Positions 19,246-27,567 of a stretch of DNA of 64,000 nucleotides are shown piece by piece. The stretch's first letter is position 1; each line of letters starts with the position of its first letter. Source of the DNA: Pyramidobacter piscolens W5455 (GTDB lineage Bacteria > Synergistota > Synergistia > Synergistales > Dethiosulfovibrionaceae). The position numbers and the translations under genes were made by a program. The DNA is taken from NCBI RefSeq assembly GCF_000177335.1, contig NZ_ADFP01000071.1, positions 1-64,000 on the forward strand. Reading direction: 5' to 3'. The notes beneath the pieces are model-generated. The model saw only the letters and a list, made by a program, of their open reading frames with translations. It did no database searches and was not told the DNA's origin.

Positions 19246-20784
19246 TTGAATAAGTTGAAGGGGAAGATCGGCGAGGCACTCAAGTCAGTTACGCCTATTT
19301 CTCTCTTGGTCGTTGTGCTGAGCGCATTGATCGTCCCCATGCCTGCGGAGATACTGATGCTTTTTCTTGTCGGCGCGGTGCTTTTGATCGTGGGGATGGG
19401 GCTTTTCTCTCTCGGCGCGGACATGGCCATGATGCCGATGGGGGAGGGCGTCGGAAAGCAGATCACTCTGCTGCGCAAACTTTCCTTTGCCGTGCCCGTC
19501 TGTTTTTTGCTTGGTCTGATCACGACGATCGCCGAGCCGGATCTGCAGGTATTGGCCGGGCAGGTGCTGGCGGTTTCGGATTTTATGCTGATCATCACGG
19601 TTGCCGGCGGCGTCGGCGTTTTTCTTGTCATCGCGATGCTTCGCCCTCTATTGAAGATCGAGCTTGCTCACGTTTTGTTGTTTCTGTATGGAGTGGTTTT
19701 TCTTCTCGCGTACTTTACGCCGCAGTCTTTTATTCCCGTCGCTTTCGACGCCGGCGGCGTCACGACGGGACCGATCACCGTCCCGTTTATCATCTCTCTC
19801 GGCGTCGGCATGGCGTCGATGCGCCACGATGAATCGTCTCAGGAGGACAGTTTCGGTCTCGTTTCCCTCTGCAGCGTCGGCCCCATCTTGACGGTGATGC
19901 TCCTGGGAATGATCTACGATCCCCAGACGGCGGCCGTATCTCAAACGATTGCCTCGATGGACAAGATGACCTCGATCGACATTGCCGAAAGCTTCTTTGT
20001 AAGAATCCCCGCTTATTTGAAAGAAGTCTCGCTCGCCTTGACGCCCGTGGTCGCTTTTTTTGTCGTTTTCCAAGGGATCTTTGCCCTTTTCCGCCGCGGC
20101 TCTCTTGTCCGCATCGTCGTGGGGGTTGTCTATACGTTTCTCGGGCTCGTGCTTTTTCTTACCGGCGTCAACGTCGGCTTCATGCCGGCCGGGCACTTTA
20201 TCGGCAAGTCGCTGGCCATGTCCGAGTACAGATGGCTGCTGCTGCCTCTCGGATTGATTATCGGTTATTATGTGGTTGACGCGGAGCCGGCCGTCCACGT
20301 TTTGAACAAGCAGGTCGAAGAGATTACCGGCGGCACCATTTCGCAACGGGCCATGCATGTCAGCTTGGCCTGCGGCGTGGCCTGTTCCGTTGCGTTTGCG
20401 ATGCTGCGCGCGATTACGGGACTGTCCATTTACTGGATCATCATTCCGGGTTACGCGCTGGCGCTTGTTCTGACCTTTTTCGTCCCTCCCATTTTTACCG
20501 GAATCGCCTTCGACTCCGGCGGCGTTGCCAGCGGCCCCATGACGGCGACGTTTCTTCTGCCTTTGGCCATGGGCGCGTGCGAGGGCGCGGGCGGTTCCAT
20601 CCTGACGGACGCGTTTGGCGTCGTCGCCATGGTGGCGATGACGCCGCTCATCTCGATCCAAATTCTCGGCGTGCTCTATAACATGCGCCTGAGGGCCGCT
20701 GCCAAACAGCCGCCGGTCAGTAAGGTTTACGACAACTTCGTTATTATCGAGTACACTCCGGAGGAGCTTGCGTATAATGACTGA
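19246..20784 (+). CDS. DUF1538 family multi-pass membrane transporter
   Basis: The 512-residue protein is almost entirely hydrophobic helices and shows two internal halves with matching motifs: FDAGGVTTGPITVPF near residue 180 and FDSGGVASGPMTATF near residue 420. This duplicated DSGG-GP motif is typical of DUF1538 membrane proteins, whose substrate is unknown. TTG 19246 is chosen because AGGGAGG lies 9 nt upstream; the GTG at 19213 falls inside a 7-bp hairpin (19207-19224) with no ribosome-binding site. It overlaps the PII-like gene by 8 nt. Confidence 0.85.
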   Translation: MNKLKGKIGEALKSVTPISLLVVVLSALIVPMPAEILMLFLVGAVLLIVGMGLFSLGADMAMMPMGEGVGKQITLLRKLSFAVPVCFLLGLITTIAEPDLQVLAGQVLAVSDFMLIITVAGGVGVFLVIAMLRPLLKIELAHVLLFLYGVVFLLAYFTPQSFIPVAFDAGGVTTGPITVPFIISLGVGMASMRHDESSQEDSFGLVSLCSVGPILTVMLLGMIYDPQTAAVSQTIASMDKMTSIDIAESFFVRIPAYLKEVSLALTPVVAFFVVFQGIFALFRRGSLVRIVVGVVYTFLGLVLFLTGVNVGFMPAGHFIGKSLAMSEYRWLLLPLGLIIGYYVVDAEPAVHVLNKQVEEITGGTISQRAMHVSLACGVACSVAFAMLRAITGLSIYWIIIPGYALALVLTFFVPPIFTGIAFDSGGVASGPMTATFLLPLAMGACEGAGGSILTDAFGVVAMVAMTPLISIQILGVLYNMRLRAAAKQPPVSKVYDNFVIIEYTPEELAYND

Positions 20785-21487
20785 GAAATTGCCCGTAATG
20801 GAACTCATGGTCACGATTGTCGACCGGACCAAAGCGCTTCAGGCCACAAATTTCTTCAAAGGGAAAAACGTTTCCCTGACGCTTTCCTGCTGGGGGAGAG
20901 GAACGGCGAGCACCGAGATTTTGGACATCCTGGGCATTGGCGAAAAGGAAAAAGTCGTGGTGTTCAGCCTGACCCCGCGTTCCTGGATTCCCGCTCTCAT
21001 CACCCAGATCTCGGACGCCATGCAGCTTCGCAACGCCGGGCGGGGGATCCTTTTTACCGTACCGCTTTCATCCGTGAACCAGGGAATACCGCGTCGTTAC
21101 CTGTCAGCCATTCGTGAGAAAAAAAACGAGGAGCGCGTCATGTATAAGACTAACGAAAACAAATACGAATTGATCATTGTCAGCACGGAAGATGGTTTCG
21201 TCGATTCGATCATGAAATCCGCCCGGAGCGCCGGCGCGCGCGGGGGGACCGTGATGAGGGCCCGCGCTGTCGGCGACGAAAATACGGAAAGTTTTTTCGG
21301 GTTGAAGCTGTATGATGAAATGGAAATCCTGGCAATACTGGTTCAACGCGAAGAAAAATTGAAGATCATGTCCGCCGTCAGCAAAACTCTGGCGGAGAAA
21401 TCCCCGGAAATGGGCACGATCTTTTCGGTGCCGGTCGACGATGTTGTAGGAGTCGGCGCGGTCCTGGAGAGTCCCGACCCGGCGTAG
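20777..21487 (+). CDS. Tandem PII-like (GlnK-fold) regulatory protein
   Basis: The 236-residue protein appears to hold two PII-like domains: residues about 8-105 (LMVTIVDRTKALQATNFF to RGILFTVPLSSV) and about 120-232 (YELIIVSTEDGFVDSIM, RAGGTVMRARA-like, MGTIFSVPVDDVVGV). The canonical uridylylated Tyr of GlnB is not evident. Overlap with the DUF1538 gene strongly implies it regulates that transporter, as GlnK does AmtB. ATG 20777 has GGAGGAG about 10 nt upstream, inside the 3' end of the transporter gene. The ligand is unknown. Confidence 0.78.
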   Translation: MTEKLPVMELMVTIVDRTKALQATNFFKGKNVSLTLSCWGRGTASTEILDILGIGEKEKVVVFSLTPRSWIPALITQISDAMQLRNAGRGILFTVPLSSVNQGIPRRYLSAIREKKNEERVMYKTNENKYELIIVSTEDGFVDSIMKSARSAGARGGTVMRARAVGDENTESFFGLKLYDEMEILAILVQREEKLKIMSAVSKTLAEKSPEMGTIFSVPVDDVVGVGAVLESPDPA

Positions 21488-21640
21488 CAACGAGAGATCT
21501 GAATTCGATCGTTGGCGGATCGCGCGTGAGGCGCGCGGATAATGGACGGGCATATTAAAACTTTTGCGCGATCCGTCATGTCGATTTTTATGTATTAATA
21601 TGCTATACTAAAGCCGCGCGGGCCGCTTGCCCAGAAAAAT

Positions 21641-21673
21641 AAAAAAATCCGCAAGACGGTTCGTCTTGCGGAT
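21641..21673 (-). terminator. Intrinsic terminator after tRNA-Val
   Basis: On the minus strand a 12-bp perfect stem (ATCCGCAAGACG / CGTCTTGCGGAT, 3-nt loop) is followed by T7. It lies 14 nt past the tRNA-Val CCA end. Confidence 0.9.
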
Positions 21674-21686
21674 ATGCCGGTCTCGA

Positions 21687-21761
21687 TGGTGGGCGATACA
21701 GGGTTCGAACCTGTGACCTCTTCCGTGTGAAGGAAGCGCTCTTCCACTGAGCTAATCGCCC
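21687..21761 (-). tRNA. tRNA-Val (anticodon CAC)
   Basis: The minus-strand 75-nt cloverleaf has acceptor GGGCGAT/ATCGCCC, D-stem GCTC/GAGC, anticodon stem CTTCC/GGAAG with loop TTCACAC (anticodon CAC), T-arm ACAGG TTCGAAC CCTGT, and an encoded CCA. It reads GTG valine codons. Confidence 0.96.
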
Positions 21762-21938
21762 TTTTTGTTTGCAACGTATGAGATTATAAATGCTCGGTGC
21801 GATTTTTGCAACCCCCAAAAGGGAGAAGTTGCTTGTATACGGCGTTTTGCTTTTGTGGTAAGATTTGAAAGAGTTAGATGGATAAAATGCGCTGTATGCA
21901 GTCGAATGGATACCTCATCGTGTGGGAGAGTGGCCAAA

Positions 21939-22370
21939 ATGATCGATATGTCCTATTTAACGGGCGGAAAAATTTATTGGGACGATTGGCGTTTTGAGCC
22001 ATGGCAAAGCGGCAGCGCGTCGGGGGTTTATCGTCGGGTCGATTTCATAAAAGCGGGATTGCTTGGCGAGGTTGGCCGTTATAAAGCGGATGATTACATC
22101 ATCTGGAAATATGAGGATGGGGACGTCGAGCATCTGTTCAAAAATGTCAGGCACCAAAAAGGCTTAATGCTTCAACGCTATATTTTCGTCCGCCCAGAAG
22201 GGAATACCACTTCAAGGAGCAAATCTTTTCGGATGGGATTCAGCGGCTTTGTCGAGGTCTATCAGTATACGCCTCTGGGAGATTCATTGAAAAGGCTGAC
22301 CGATCTTACCCAGCTCATCGATGCGGCCCACAAATATGCCTTGGCTCATAAGGGGGAGTCGTCGGTATAA
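21939..22370 (+). CDS. Hypothetical protein of unknown family
   Basis: I do not recognise this 143-residue soluble protein. It is rich in aromatic residues at the start (YLTGGKIYWDDWRFEPWQS), with a middle basic stretch and a C-terminal helix (LKRLTDLTQLIDAAHKYAL). There is no signal peptide, membrane segment or metal motif. ATG 21939 has GGGAG about 10 nt upstream; the frame is open upstream across the antisense tRNA-Val, which argues against the longer form. It stands alone between tRNA-Val and cstA. Codon use looks normal, so it is probably real. Confidence 0.65.
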   Translation: MIDMSYLTGGKIYWDDWRFEPWQSGSASGVYRRVDFIKAGLLGEVGRYKADDYIIWKYEDGDVEHLFKNVRHQKGLMLQRYIFVRPEGNTTSRSKSFRMGFSGFVEVYQYTPLGDSLKRLTDLTQLIDAAHKYALAHKGESSV

Positions 22371-22491
22371 AGCGCAAGCGTGGCAAGATTTCATGGGGTG
22401 AGTGCCGGTGGGGAAGCAGGTCCTCCCGGTTCACGATAGAAAAACGCCCAAGACGGAAGGGCGCAAAAAATTATATGGAGGTGTGTTTTAT

Positions 22492-24150
22492 ATGCTGTTT
22501 CCAATGATGTTTGGTATTTCTGCTGTCATATTTATCATCGGCTACATCGTTTATGGGCGCTTTATGGCGAATGTGTACGGCCTTTCCGACACGAACGAGA
22601 CTCCTGCTGTCAAGTTCGAAGATGGGATCGACTACTGTCCTGCCCATCCGGCCGTCTTGCTGGGGCACCACTTTGCTTCGATTGCCGGCGCTGGCCCCAT
22701 TACGGGGCCCATCGCCGCAGCCATGAAGTTTGGCTGGCTGCCCACGATTTTGTGGTGCGTCATCGGTTCCACCTTCCTCGGCGGACCGCATGACATGGGC
22801 GCGCTGGTCGCCTCTCTTCGCCATGACGGCCAGTCGATCGGCGCGGTTGTCGAAAAATGGATCGGCAAAACGGGAAAATTCCTTTTCCTGAGTTTTACCA
22901 TCCTCACGCTGATCCTCGTCGTCGCCGTCTTCCTGGTCATGTCCGCCGGCACGTTTGCGGCTGATCCTGTCGTCGCCTTTGTCAGCACTCTCTATATTGT
23001 CCTGGCGATCATCGCCGGCTTCATGATCTATCGCTGGCACGTTCCTCTCTGGGTCGTCACGATCGTCATGCTCGCCTTGATCGTCGGCGGTTGCGTCAAG
23101 GTCAACGCCGAGACGGCCCCCTGGCTGATCAACACCGTTTTTGCCCATGACATCAACTTCTGGAACGCGTTCCTCGGCGTTTATATTTTCTTCGCTTCCA
23201 TTCTGCCGGTGTGGATGCTCCTTCAGCCCCGCGATTATCTTGCCTCATACTTCCTGTATTTTGCCGTGATCGTTGGCGCGTACGGCATGTTCGCCGGCAG
23301 CGCGCTCGATTCGAAAACCGTTTCCGTGGTGGCTGCCAACGTCCGCTACTTTGGCTTCTCTTCCAGCGCCATGTGGCCTGCCATGTTCGTCCTGGTTGCC
23401 TGCGGCGCCATTTCCGGCTTCCATAGCCTCGTCGGCAGCGGCACGACGTCCAAGCAGCTTCGCAAGGAGAAGGACGCCGTTCTTGTCGGCTATGGCGCGA
23501 TGCTGATCGAAGGCCTGGTGGCCGTCATCTCCATCGGCACGCTGATGGTGATCGGCCTCGAGGGCGCAAAGGGACTTTCTCCCGTGCAGATTTTCTCGTT
23601 GGGTTTTGGCAAGTTCTCGACGCTCGTTGGACTTGACGCCACGTTCGGTGCCCGTCTGGGCGCCATCGCCATCAATAGCTTCCTGCTGACCTCTCTTGAT
23701 ACGGCGACCCGTCTGGCCCGCTATCAGGTCCAGGAGATCACCGGCGGCAAAGTCAGTATGTATCCTGCGACGATTTTCGTTATCGTCCTCGCTCTTTGCC
23801 TGGTCTACACCAAGACTCACGATGTGAGCGGCAAGGTGATCGCGGCATGGCTGGCGATCTGGCCCATTTTCGGCGCCGCCAACCAAATGGTCGCCGCTTT
23901 GAGCCTTCTGAGCATCGCCGCCTGGGTCAAACTGGGCCTCAAAAAGAAGCATACTTTCGTGTATGCTCCCTTCTGGTTCATGCTTGTAACGACGGTCTTC
24001 TCGCTGATCATCGAGGTGAAGGAACGGTTCGCGGTTGCCCAGCCCAACTATCTGCTTTCCAGCTTGGCGGTTATCCTCATCGTTCTGGGGATCGCCATGT
24101 CCATCGCTGGAATCAGGACGATGCATTCCAGCGAAAAGCAAAGCGCCTGA
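22492..24150 (+). CDS. cstA: Carbon starvation protein CstA family transporter
   Basis: The 552-residue multi-pass inner-membrane protein is in the CstA family, linked to peptide or pyruvate uptake. Diagnostic stretches are HHFASIAGAGPITGPI, GSTFLGGPHDMGALVASLRHDG and SFLLTSLDTATRLARY. It is the shorter form lacking the long C-terminal extension of E. coli CstA. ATG 22492 has GGAGG 10 nt upstream; the leader (22371-22491) contains a small CGCCC/GGGCG hairpin of unclear use. A strong terminator follows. Confidence 0.93.
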   Translation: MLFPMMFGISAVIFIIGYIVYGRFMANVYGLSDTNETPAVKFEDGIDYCPAHPAVLLGHHFASIAGAGPITGPIAAAMKFGWLPTILWCVIGSTFLGGPHDMGALVASLRHDGQSIGAVVEKWIGKTGKFLFLSFTILTLILVVAVFLVMSAGTFAADPVVAFVSTLYIVLAIIAGFMIYRWHVPLWVVTIVMLALIVGGCVKVNAETAPWLINTVFAHDINFWNAFLGVYIFFASILPVWMLLQPRDYLASYFLYFAVIVGAYGMFAGSALDSKTVSVVAANVRYFGFSSSAMWPAMFVLVACGAISGFHSLVGSGTTSKQLRKEKDAVLVGYGAMLIEGLVAVISIGTLMVIGLEGAKGLSPVQIFSLGFGKFSTLVGLDATFGARLGAIAINSFLLTSLDTATRLARYQVQEITGGKVSMYPATIFVIVLALCLVYTKTHDVSGKVIAAWLAIWPIFGAANQMVAALSLLSIAAWVKLGLKKKHTFVYAPFWFMLVTTVFSLIIEVKERFAVAQPNYLLSSLAVILIVLGIAMSIAGIRTMHSSEKQSA

Positions 24151-24176
24151 GACGACTGAAACTGAAATGGACAAAA

Positions 24177-24207
24177 AATCTTCCTCTCCGGAGGAAGATT
24201 TTTTTTT
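24177..24207 (+). terminator. Intrinsic terminator after cstA
   Basis: The stem AATCTTCCTC / GAGGAAGATT with a TCCG loop is followed by seven more T residues, and A residues upstream extend the pairing. Confidence 0.92.
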
Positions 24208-24235
24208 GTGAACGAAAAGATCCCGTTTCATGCGA

Positions 24236-24286
24236 ATTCTTGATAGAAAGTCTTGGCGTAGTTTGCTTGGCGCAGCAAAAGAGTTC
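24236..24286 (+). repeat. Dispersed 51-bp noncoding repeat, copy 1
   Basis: This segment aligns without gaps to 56592-56642: the first 16 bases (ATTCTTGATAGAAAGT) are identical and 39 of 51 positions match overall. Both copies start shortly after a strong terminator. Function is unknown. Confidence 0.55.
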
Positions 24287-24320
24287 ATCCTTGTTTTCGT
24301 TAAACAGGGCACAAGTTCTT

Positions 24321-24347
24321 CGCCCTTTTCGGCACGCGAAAAGGGCG
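24321..24347. other. 11-bp perfect hairpin in the noncoding stretch before the GntR gene
   Basis: CGCCCTTTTCG (24321-24331) pairs with CGAAAAGGGCG (24337-24347) around a 5-nt loop. No T run follows on either strand, so it is not a normal terminator. The rest of 24151-24509 holds a terminator and a repeat copy, and I see no gene in it. Confidence 0.45.
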
Positions 24348-24509
24348 TGAGATCCTGTGTTGCGTGATTTTTGTAACACCACCGTGTGTAGCGCGGCGTT
24401 TTTCAATCGGGGCTTTTATTTTTCGATATGCGTTATCTACTTGCCTGCTCCTCGCGAAATGGTGAGTTTAAGAAAGGGGCCATCGTTTTTACAATGTTAA
24501 TTATTGCAT

Positions 24510-24538
24510 TTGACAAAGAGTTGTAATTTTGATATTAT
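24510..24538 (+). promoter_or_regulatory. Sigma-70 promoter of the gntR-aco-TRAP island
   Basis: A perfect TTGACA (24510-24515), a 17-nt spacer and TATTAT (24533-24538) sit about 145 nt before the GntR gene, at the head of the catabolic island. Confidence 0.8.
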
Positions 24539-24551
24539 TCAAACACAACAC

Positions 24552-24586
24552 GGTATTTTTTTGGTATACTGAAAAAATACTACCGG
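24552..24586. promoter_or_regulatory. Candidate GntR operator (inverted repeat)
   Basis: GTATTTTTT and AAAAAATAC form inverted arms about a central TGGTATACTG, with a further CGG/CCG outside. FCD-type GntR regulators usually bind short dyads with a GTATAC-like centre. It sits just downstream of the -10 element, a position suited to repression, so autoregulation is a reasonable guess. Confidence 0.45.
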
Positions 24587-24682
24587 GATTTTATGATGTT
24601 CTAGCGCGTAAATGGAAAGTGAAAAGCCGTTCTTTTTAAGAAGATTTTACGTTATGCTGCAACGTTAAAGGGAGGGGAAATA

Positions 24683-25309
24683 TTGTCTGCTACGAAAAGG
24701 GACATTGCGTACAAAAGAATCAAAGAAATGATTCTTCAGGGAGATTTAACGTCGGAATTCACCCCTTCAGAGAAAAGTCTAGGTGATGAGCTCGGCATGA
24801 GCCGAACCCCTGTACGTGAAGCTCTTCAGCGGCTGGTCATGGAGGGATTCATGAAGGGGTGTTCGCATAAAGGTTCTATGGTCAACGAAATCTCGATAGC
24901 CGAAGCTGTGGAGATCGTGGAGTTGCGCATGGCTGTGGAGGAGTTTGTCATTCAGAATCTCAGTCTTCCTCTGAGCGACGAACAATGCGCGAAGCTGCAG
25001 GCGATGGTCGATTCTCAGGAGGAGCTCGCAGCCGCCGGCAATTCGTCGGCTTTCCTTGAGAGCGACGTGGAATTTCACGACTATCTGGCAAGTCTTTACG
25101 GCAATCAGCTGCTGAGAGACACTCTCAAAAGCGCTCGTGAGCGCTTTCTCGCCCCCGGCGGAGTCATTTTGCGCAACAAACCTCAGATGCTGGAGGCGCT
25201 GGAAGGGCACGTGAAAATACTTGGTGCCCTGCGAAAGGGGGACTCGGAAGAGGCCAAGCGGCAGATGCACGCCCACATGGTTTTTGCGAAACACGTGCTG
25301 ATTTCTTGA
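24683..25309 (+). CDS. GntR family transcriptional regulator (FadR/FCD subfamily)
   Basis: The 208-residue regulator has an N-terminal winged helix (residues about 5-75, with LGDELGMSRTPVREALQRLVMEG, the GntR signature) and an all-helical FCD ligand domain (about 80-205) containing D-x-x-FH (VEFHDYLASLYGN) and later conserved His residues that bind a metal and carboxylate ligand in this family. It starts at TTG 24683, 6-7 nt after GGGAGGGG. It heads the dehydrogenase/TRAP island and is the likely local regulator, probably sensing an organic acid. Confidence 0.9.
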   Translation: MSATKRDIAYKRIKEMILQGDLTSEFTPSEKSLGDELGMSRTPVREALQRLVMEGFMKGCSHKGSMVNEISIAEAVEIVELRMAVEEFVIQNLSLPLSDEQCAKLQAMVDSQEELAAAGNSSAFLESDVEFHDYLASLYGNQLLRDTLKSARERFLAPGGVILRNKPQMLEALEGHVKILGALRKGDSEEAKRQMHAHMVFAKHVLIS

Positions 25310-25408
25310 TGGAGCGTGAGAAGACAGAGGTTCAAGGGAGTTACTTCACCTCACGATGGAGTCCACTTCACCGAGAGGAGTCAAAAAATCGTTAGGGAGG
25401 TTGTTTGG

Positions 25409-26413
25409 ATGAGTGCACTTGCCATTCATAAGGAACCGACGGTTCCTGTGGGGAAGTACAGCAAAAAACTCTTGACGGAGCTCTACGGAAAGATGGTAAC
25501 CATCCGGCTTTTTGAACAGACGGTCGAATCTCATTTCCTCGCGGGTGAGATCCCTGGGTTCGTGCACCTCTACATCGGCGAAGAAGCCATTGCTGCTGGT
25601 ATTATGGCGAATCTAACCAATCGCGATTACATCGAAAGTACCCATCGCGGCCATGGCCATACAATCGCCAAAGGAGCCGATCTAAAACGCATGATGGCCG
25701 AAATCTTTGGCAAAGCCACGGGCTACTGCAAAGGCAAGGGTGGTTCTATGCACATCGCGGATTTTAGCATCGGCATGCTCGGGGCTAACGGCATTGTGGG
25801 CGGCGGCTACACTTTAGCAGTTGGCGCTGGATTAGCCACAAAACTTTCTGGCGAAGACAAGGTTTCCGTTGTGTTTTTCGGCGATGGCGCTTCCAATCGC
25901 GGCACTTTTCACGAGGCTCTGAACATGGCGGCCATCTGGCAGCTGCCAGTGTTATTCGTTTGTGAAATGAACCAGTGGGCTTCCACGACTCCTTACAGAA
26001 CCACCACATCCGTAGAAAACATTGCCGATCGTTGCCAGGGATACTCCATTCCCGGCTATGTTGTGGACGGAAACGATGTTTTAGCTGTGTATGAGGCCGC
26101 GAAGGACATTGTCGCTGATATCCGCGCGGGGACAGGTCCCGCCCTCTTGGAGTGCAAGACGTATCGAATCAAGGGACACTTCGTGGGTGACCCCGAGAAA
26201 TACCGCACAAAAGAGGAAGTTCAGCACGAATTCGAGACCAACAACCCGATCACCCGTTTTGAGGAAAAAGTTCTGAAGGCCGGGGCCTTGACTCAAGCTG
26301 ATCTCGATGCCGTTTATAAGCAGGCAGAACAAGAAATTGCCGAGGCACTGAAGTTCGCCAAGGAAAGTCCGGAACCCGCGCCTGAAGCGATCTATGAGGA
26401 TCTCTACGTATAA
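25409..26413 (+). CDS. acoA: Thiamine-PP-dependent dehydrogenase E1 alpha subunit (acetoin/2-oxoacid type)
   Basis: This 334-residue E1alpha subunit pairs with the next gene. It contains HLYIGEEAIAAGI, the conserved STHRGHGHTIAKGAD, and the TPP-Mg motif GDGASNRGTFHEALNMAAIW. Sequence type and operon match acetoin dehydrogenase AcoA, but pyruvate or branched-chain 2-oxoacid substrates cannot be ruled out. ATG 25409 has AGGGAGG upstream; the frame is open earlier without a good site. It is co-directional with GntR (100 nt gap). Confidence 0.88.
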   Translation: MSALAIHKEPTVPVGKYSKKLLTELYGKMVTIRLFEQTVESHFLAGEIPGFVHLYIGEEAIAAGIMANLTNRDYIESTHRGHGHTIAKGADLKRMMAEIFGKATGYCKGKGGSMHIADFSIGMLGANGIVGGGYTLAVGAGLATKLSGEDKVSVVFFGDGASNRGTFHEALNMAAIWQLPVLFVCEMNQWASTTPYRTTTSVENIADRCQGYSIPGYVVDGNDVLAVYEAAKDIVADIRAGTGPALLECKTYRIKGHFVGDPEKYRTKEEVQHEFETNNPITRFEEKVLKAGALTQADLDAVYKQAEQEIAEALKFAKESPEPAPEAIYEDLYV

Positions 26414-26428
26414 GGAGGCTCGTCAGCT

Positions 26429-27406
26429 ATGAAGACCATCACTTTTTCTCAGGCAACTCAAGAGGCCATGATCGAAGAGATGGAGCGTGACCCCTCCGTA
26501 TTCGTCATGGGAGAGGACATCGCCCGTCAGGGAGGCATTTTCGGCCAATTCAAGGAACTCCCGGGACGCTTCGGCACTGATAGAGTCCGTGACACGCCGA
26601 TCAGTGAAACGGCGATCGTCGGTGCTGCCGTCGGGGCTGCTCTTGCGGGTATGCGTCCCGTTGCCGATATGCATTTTGCCGATTTTATGCTCGTCTGCGG
26701 CGATGAGGTGTTCAACCAAATGGCTAAAGTTCATTACATGTTCGGAGCGCAAAAGACTGTTCCCATGGTCCTCCGCGCTCCTGATGGATTGATCAGCCAG
26801 GCTGCCGCACAGCATTCTCAAATGGTTGAGGGGATTTTTGCACATATTCCTGGATTGAAGATTGTTTCCCCCTCCAATCCCGCCGATGCGAAAGGTCTCT
26901 TGAAATCTGCGATTCGTGATGACAACCCCGTTATATACTTTGAGCACAAAGCCCTGTTCAGCACCAAAGGCGAAGTCCCGGAAGACAGCGATTTTTACGT
27001 TCCCATCGGCAAGGGAAGAATTGACAAGGCCGGTACGGACGTGACAGTGGTTTCCTGGTCTCACTGTTTGCACACTACGTGCCAGGAAGTCGTTAAACTG
27101 GCAGAAAAGGAAGGTATCAGCGTTGAGCTGATCGATCTTCGTACGATCGTTCCCTGGGATAAGGAAATGGTTCTTGAGTCCGTTGCGAAGACTAGTCGCC
27201 TCTGTATTGTCCATGAGGCTGTGAAGCATGGCGGTTTTGGCGGTGAAATCGCCGCTACCGTTGCTGAAGAAGCCATCGGAATGCTTGATGCGCCGATCCT
27301 TCGTTTCGGAGCTCCCTTTACTCCGGTTCCCTTCGCTCGTACGCTGGAGCAGGCCTACCGACTTTCGCCGGAGAAGATCATGGCTGGCATCAGGAAAATG
27401 TTCTAG
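26429..27406 (+). CDS. acoB: Thiamine-PP-dependent dehydrogenase E1 beta subunit (acetoin/2-oxoacid type)
   Basis: This 325-residue transketolase-like beta subunit has FVMGEDIARQGGIFGQFKEL, the typical RVRDTPISETAIVGAAVGAAL and the C-terminal LRFGAPFTPVPFA. It forms the alpha2beta2 E1 component with AcoA, decarboxylating or cleaving the substrate and passing an acyl group to lipoyl-E2. It follows acoA by 15 nt with an AAGGAGG site. The 160-nt gap to dctP has a small AAGCTCT/AGAGCTT hairpin and may contain a second promoter. Confidence 0.9.
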   Translation: MKTITFSQATQEAMIEEMERDPSVFVMGEDIARQGGIFGQFKELPGRFGTDRVRDTPISETAIVGAAVGAALAGMRPVADMHFADFMLVCGDEVFNQMAKVHYMFGAQKTVPMVLRAPDGLISQAAAQHSQMVEGIFAHIPGLKIVSPSNPADAKGLLKSAIRDDNPVIYFEHKALFSTKGEVPEDSDFYVPIGKGRIDKAGTDVTVVSWSHCLHTTCQEVVKLAEKEGISVELIDLRTIVPWDKEMVLESVAKTSRLCIVHEAVKHGGFGGEIAATVAEEAIGMLDAPILRFGAPFTPVPFARTLEQAYRLSPEKIMAGIRKMF

Positions 27407-27567
27407 TGTTTCTTTTGTGAATCTTAGGAACATGACGTGAAAGTTATTTTTATTATGATCGTTGAGATTCTTAAGTAAATAGATGTTGTGTTGCGAGTAT
27501 TACGAGGCGTTTTGAAGCTCTTTTGAGAGCTTAATTCATGCTCAAAATAATGTGAGGAGGGTATTTT

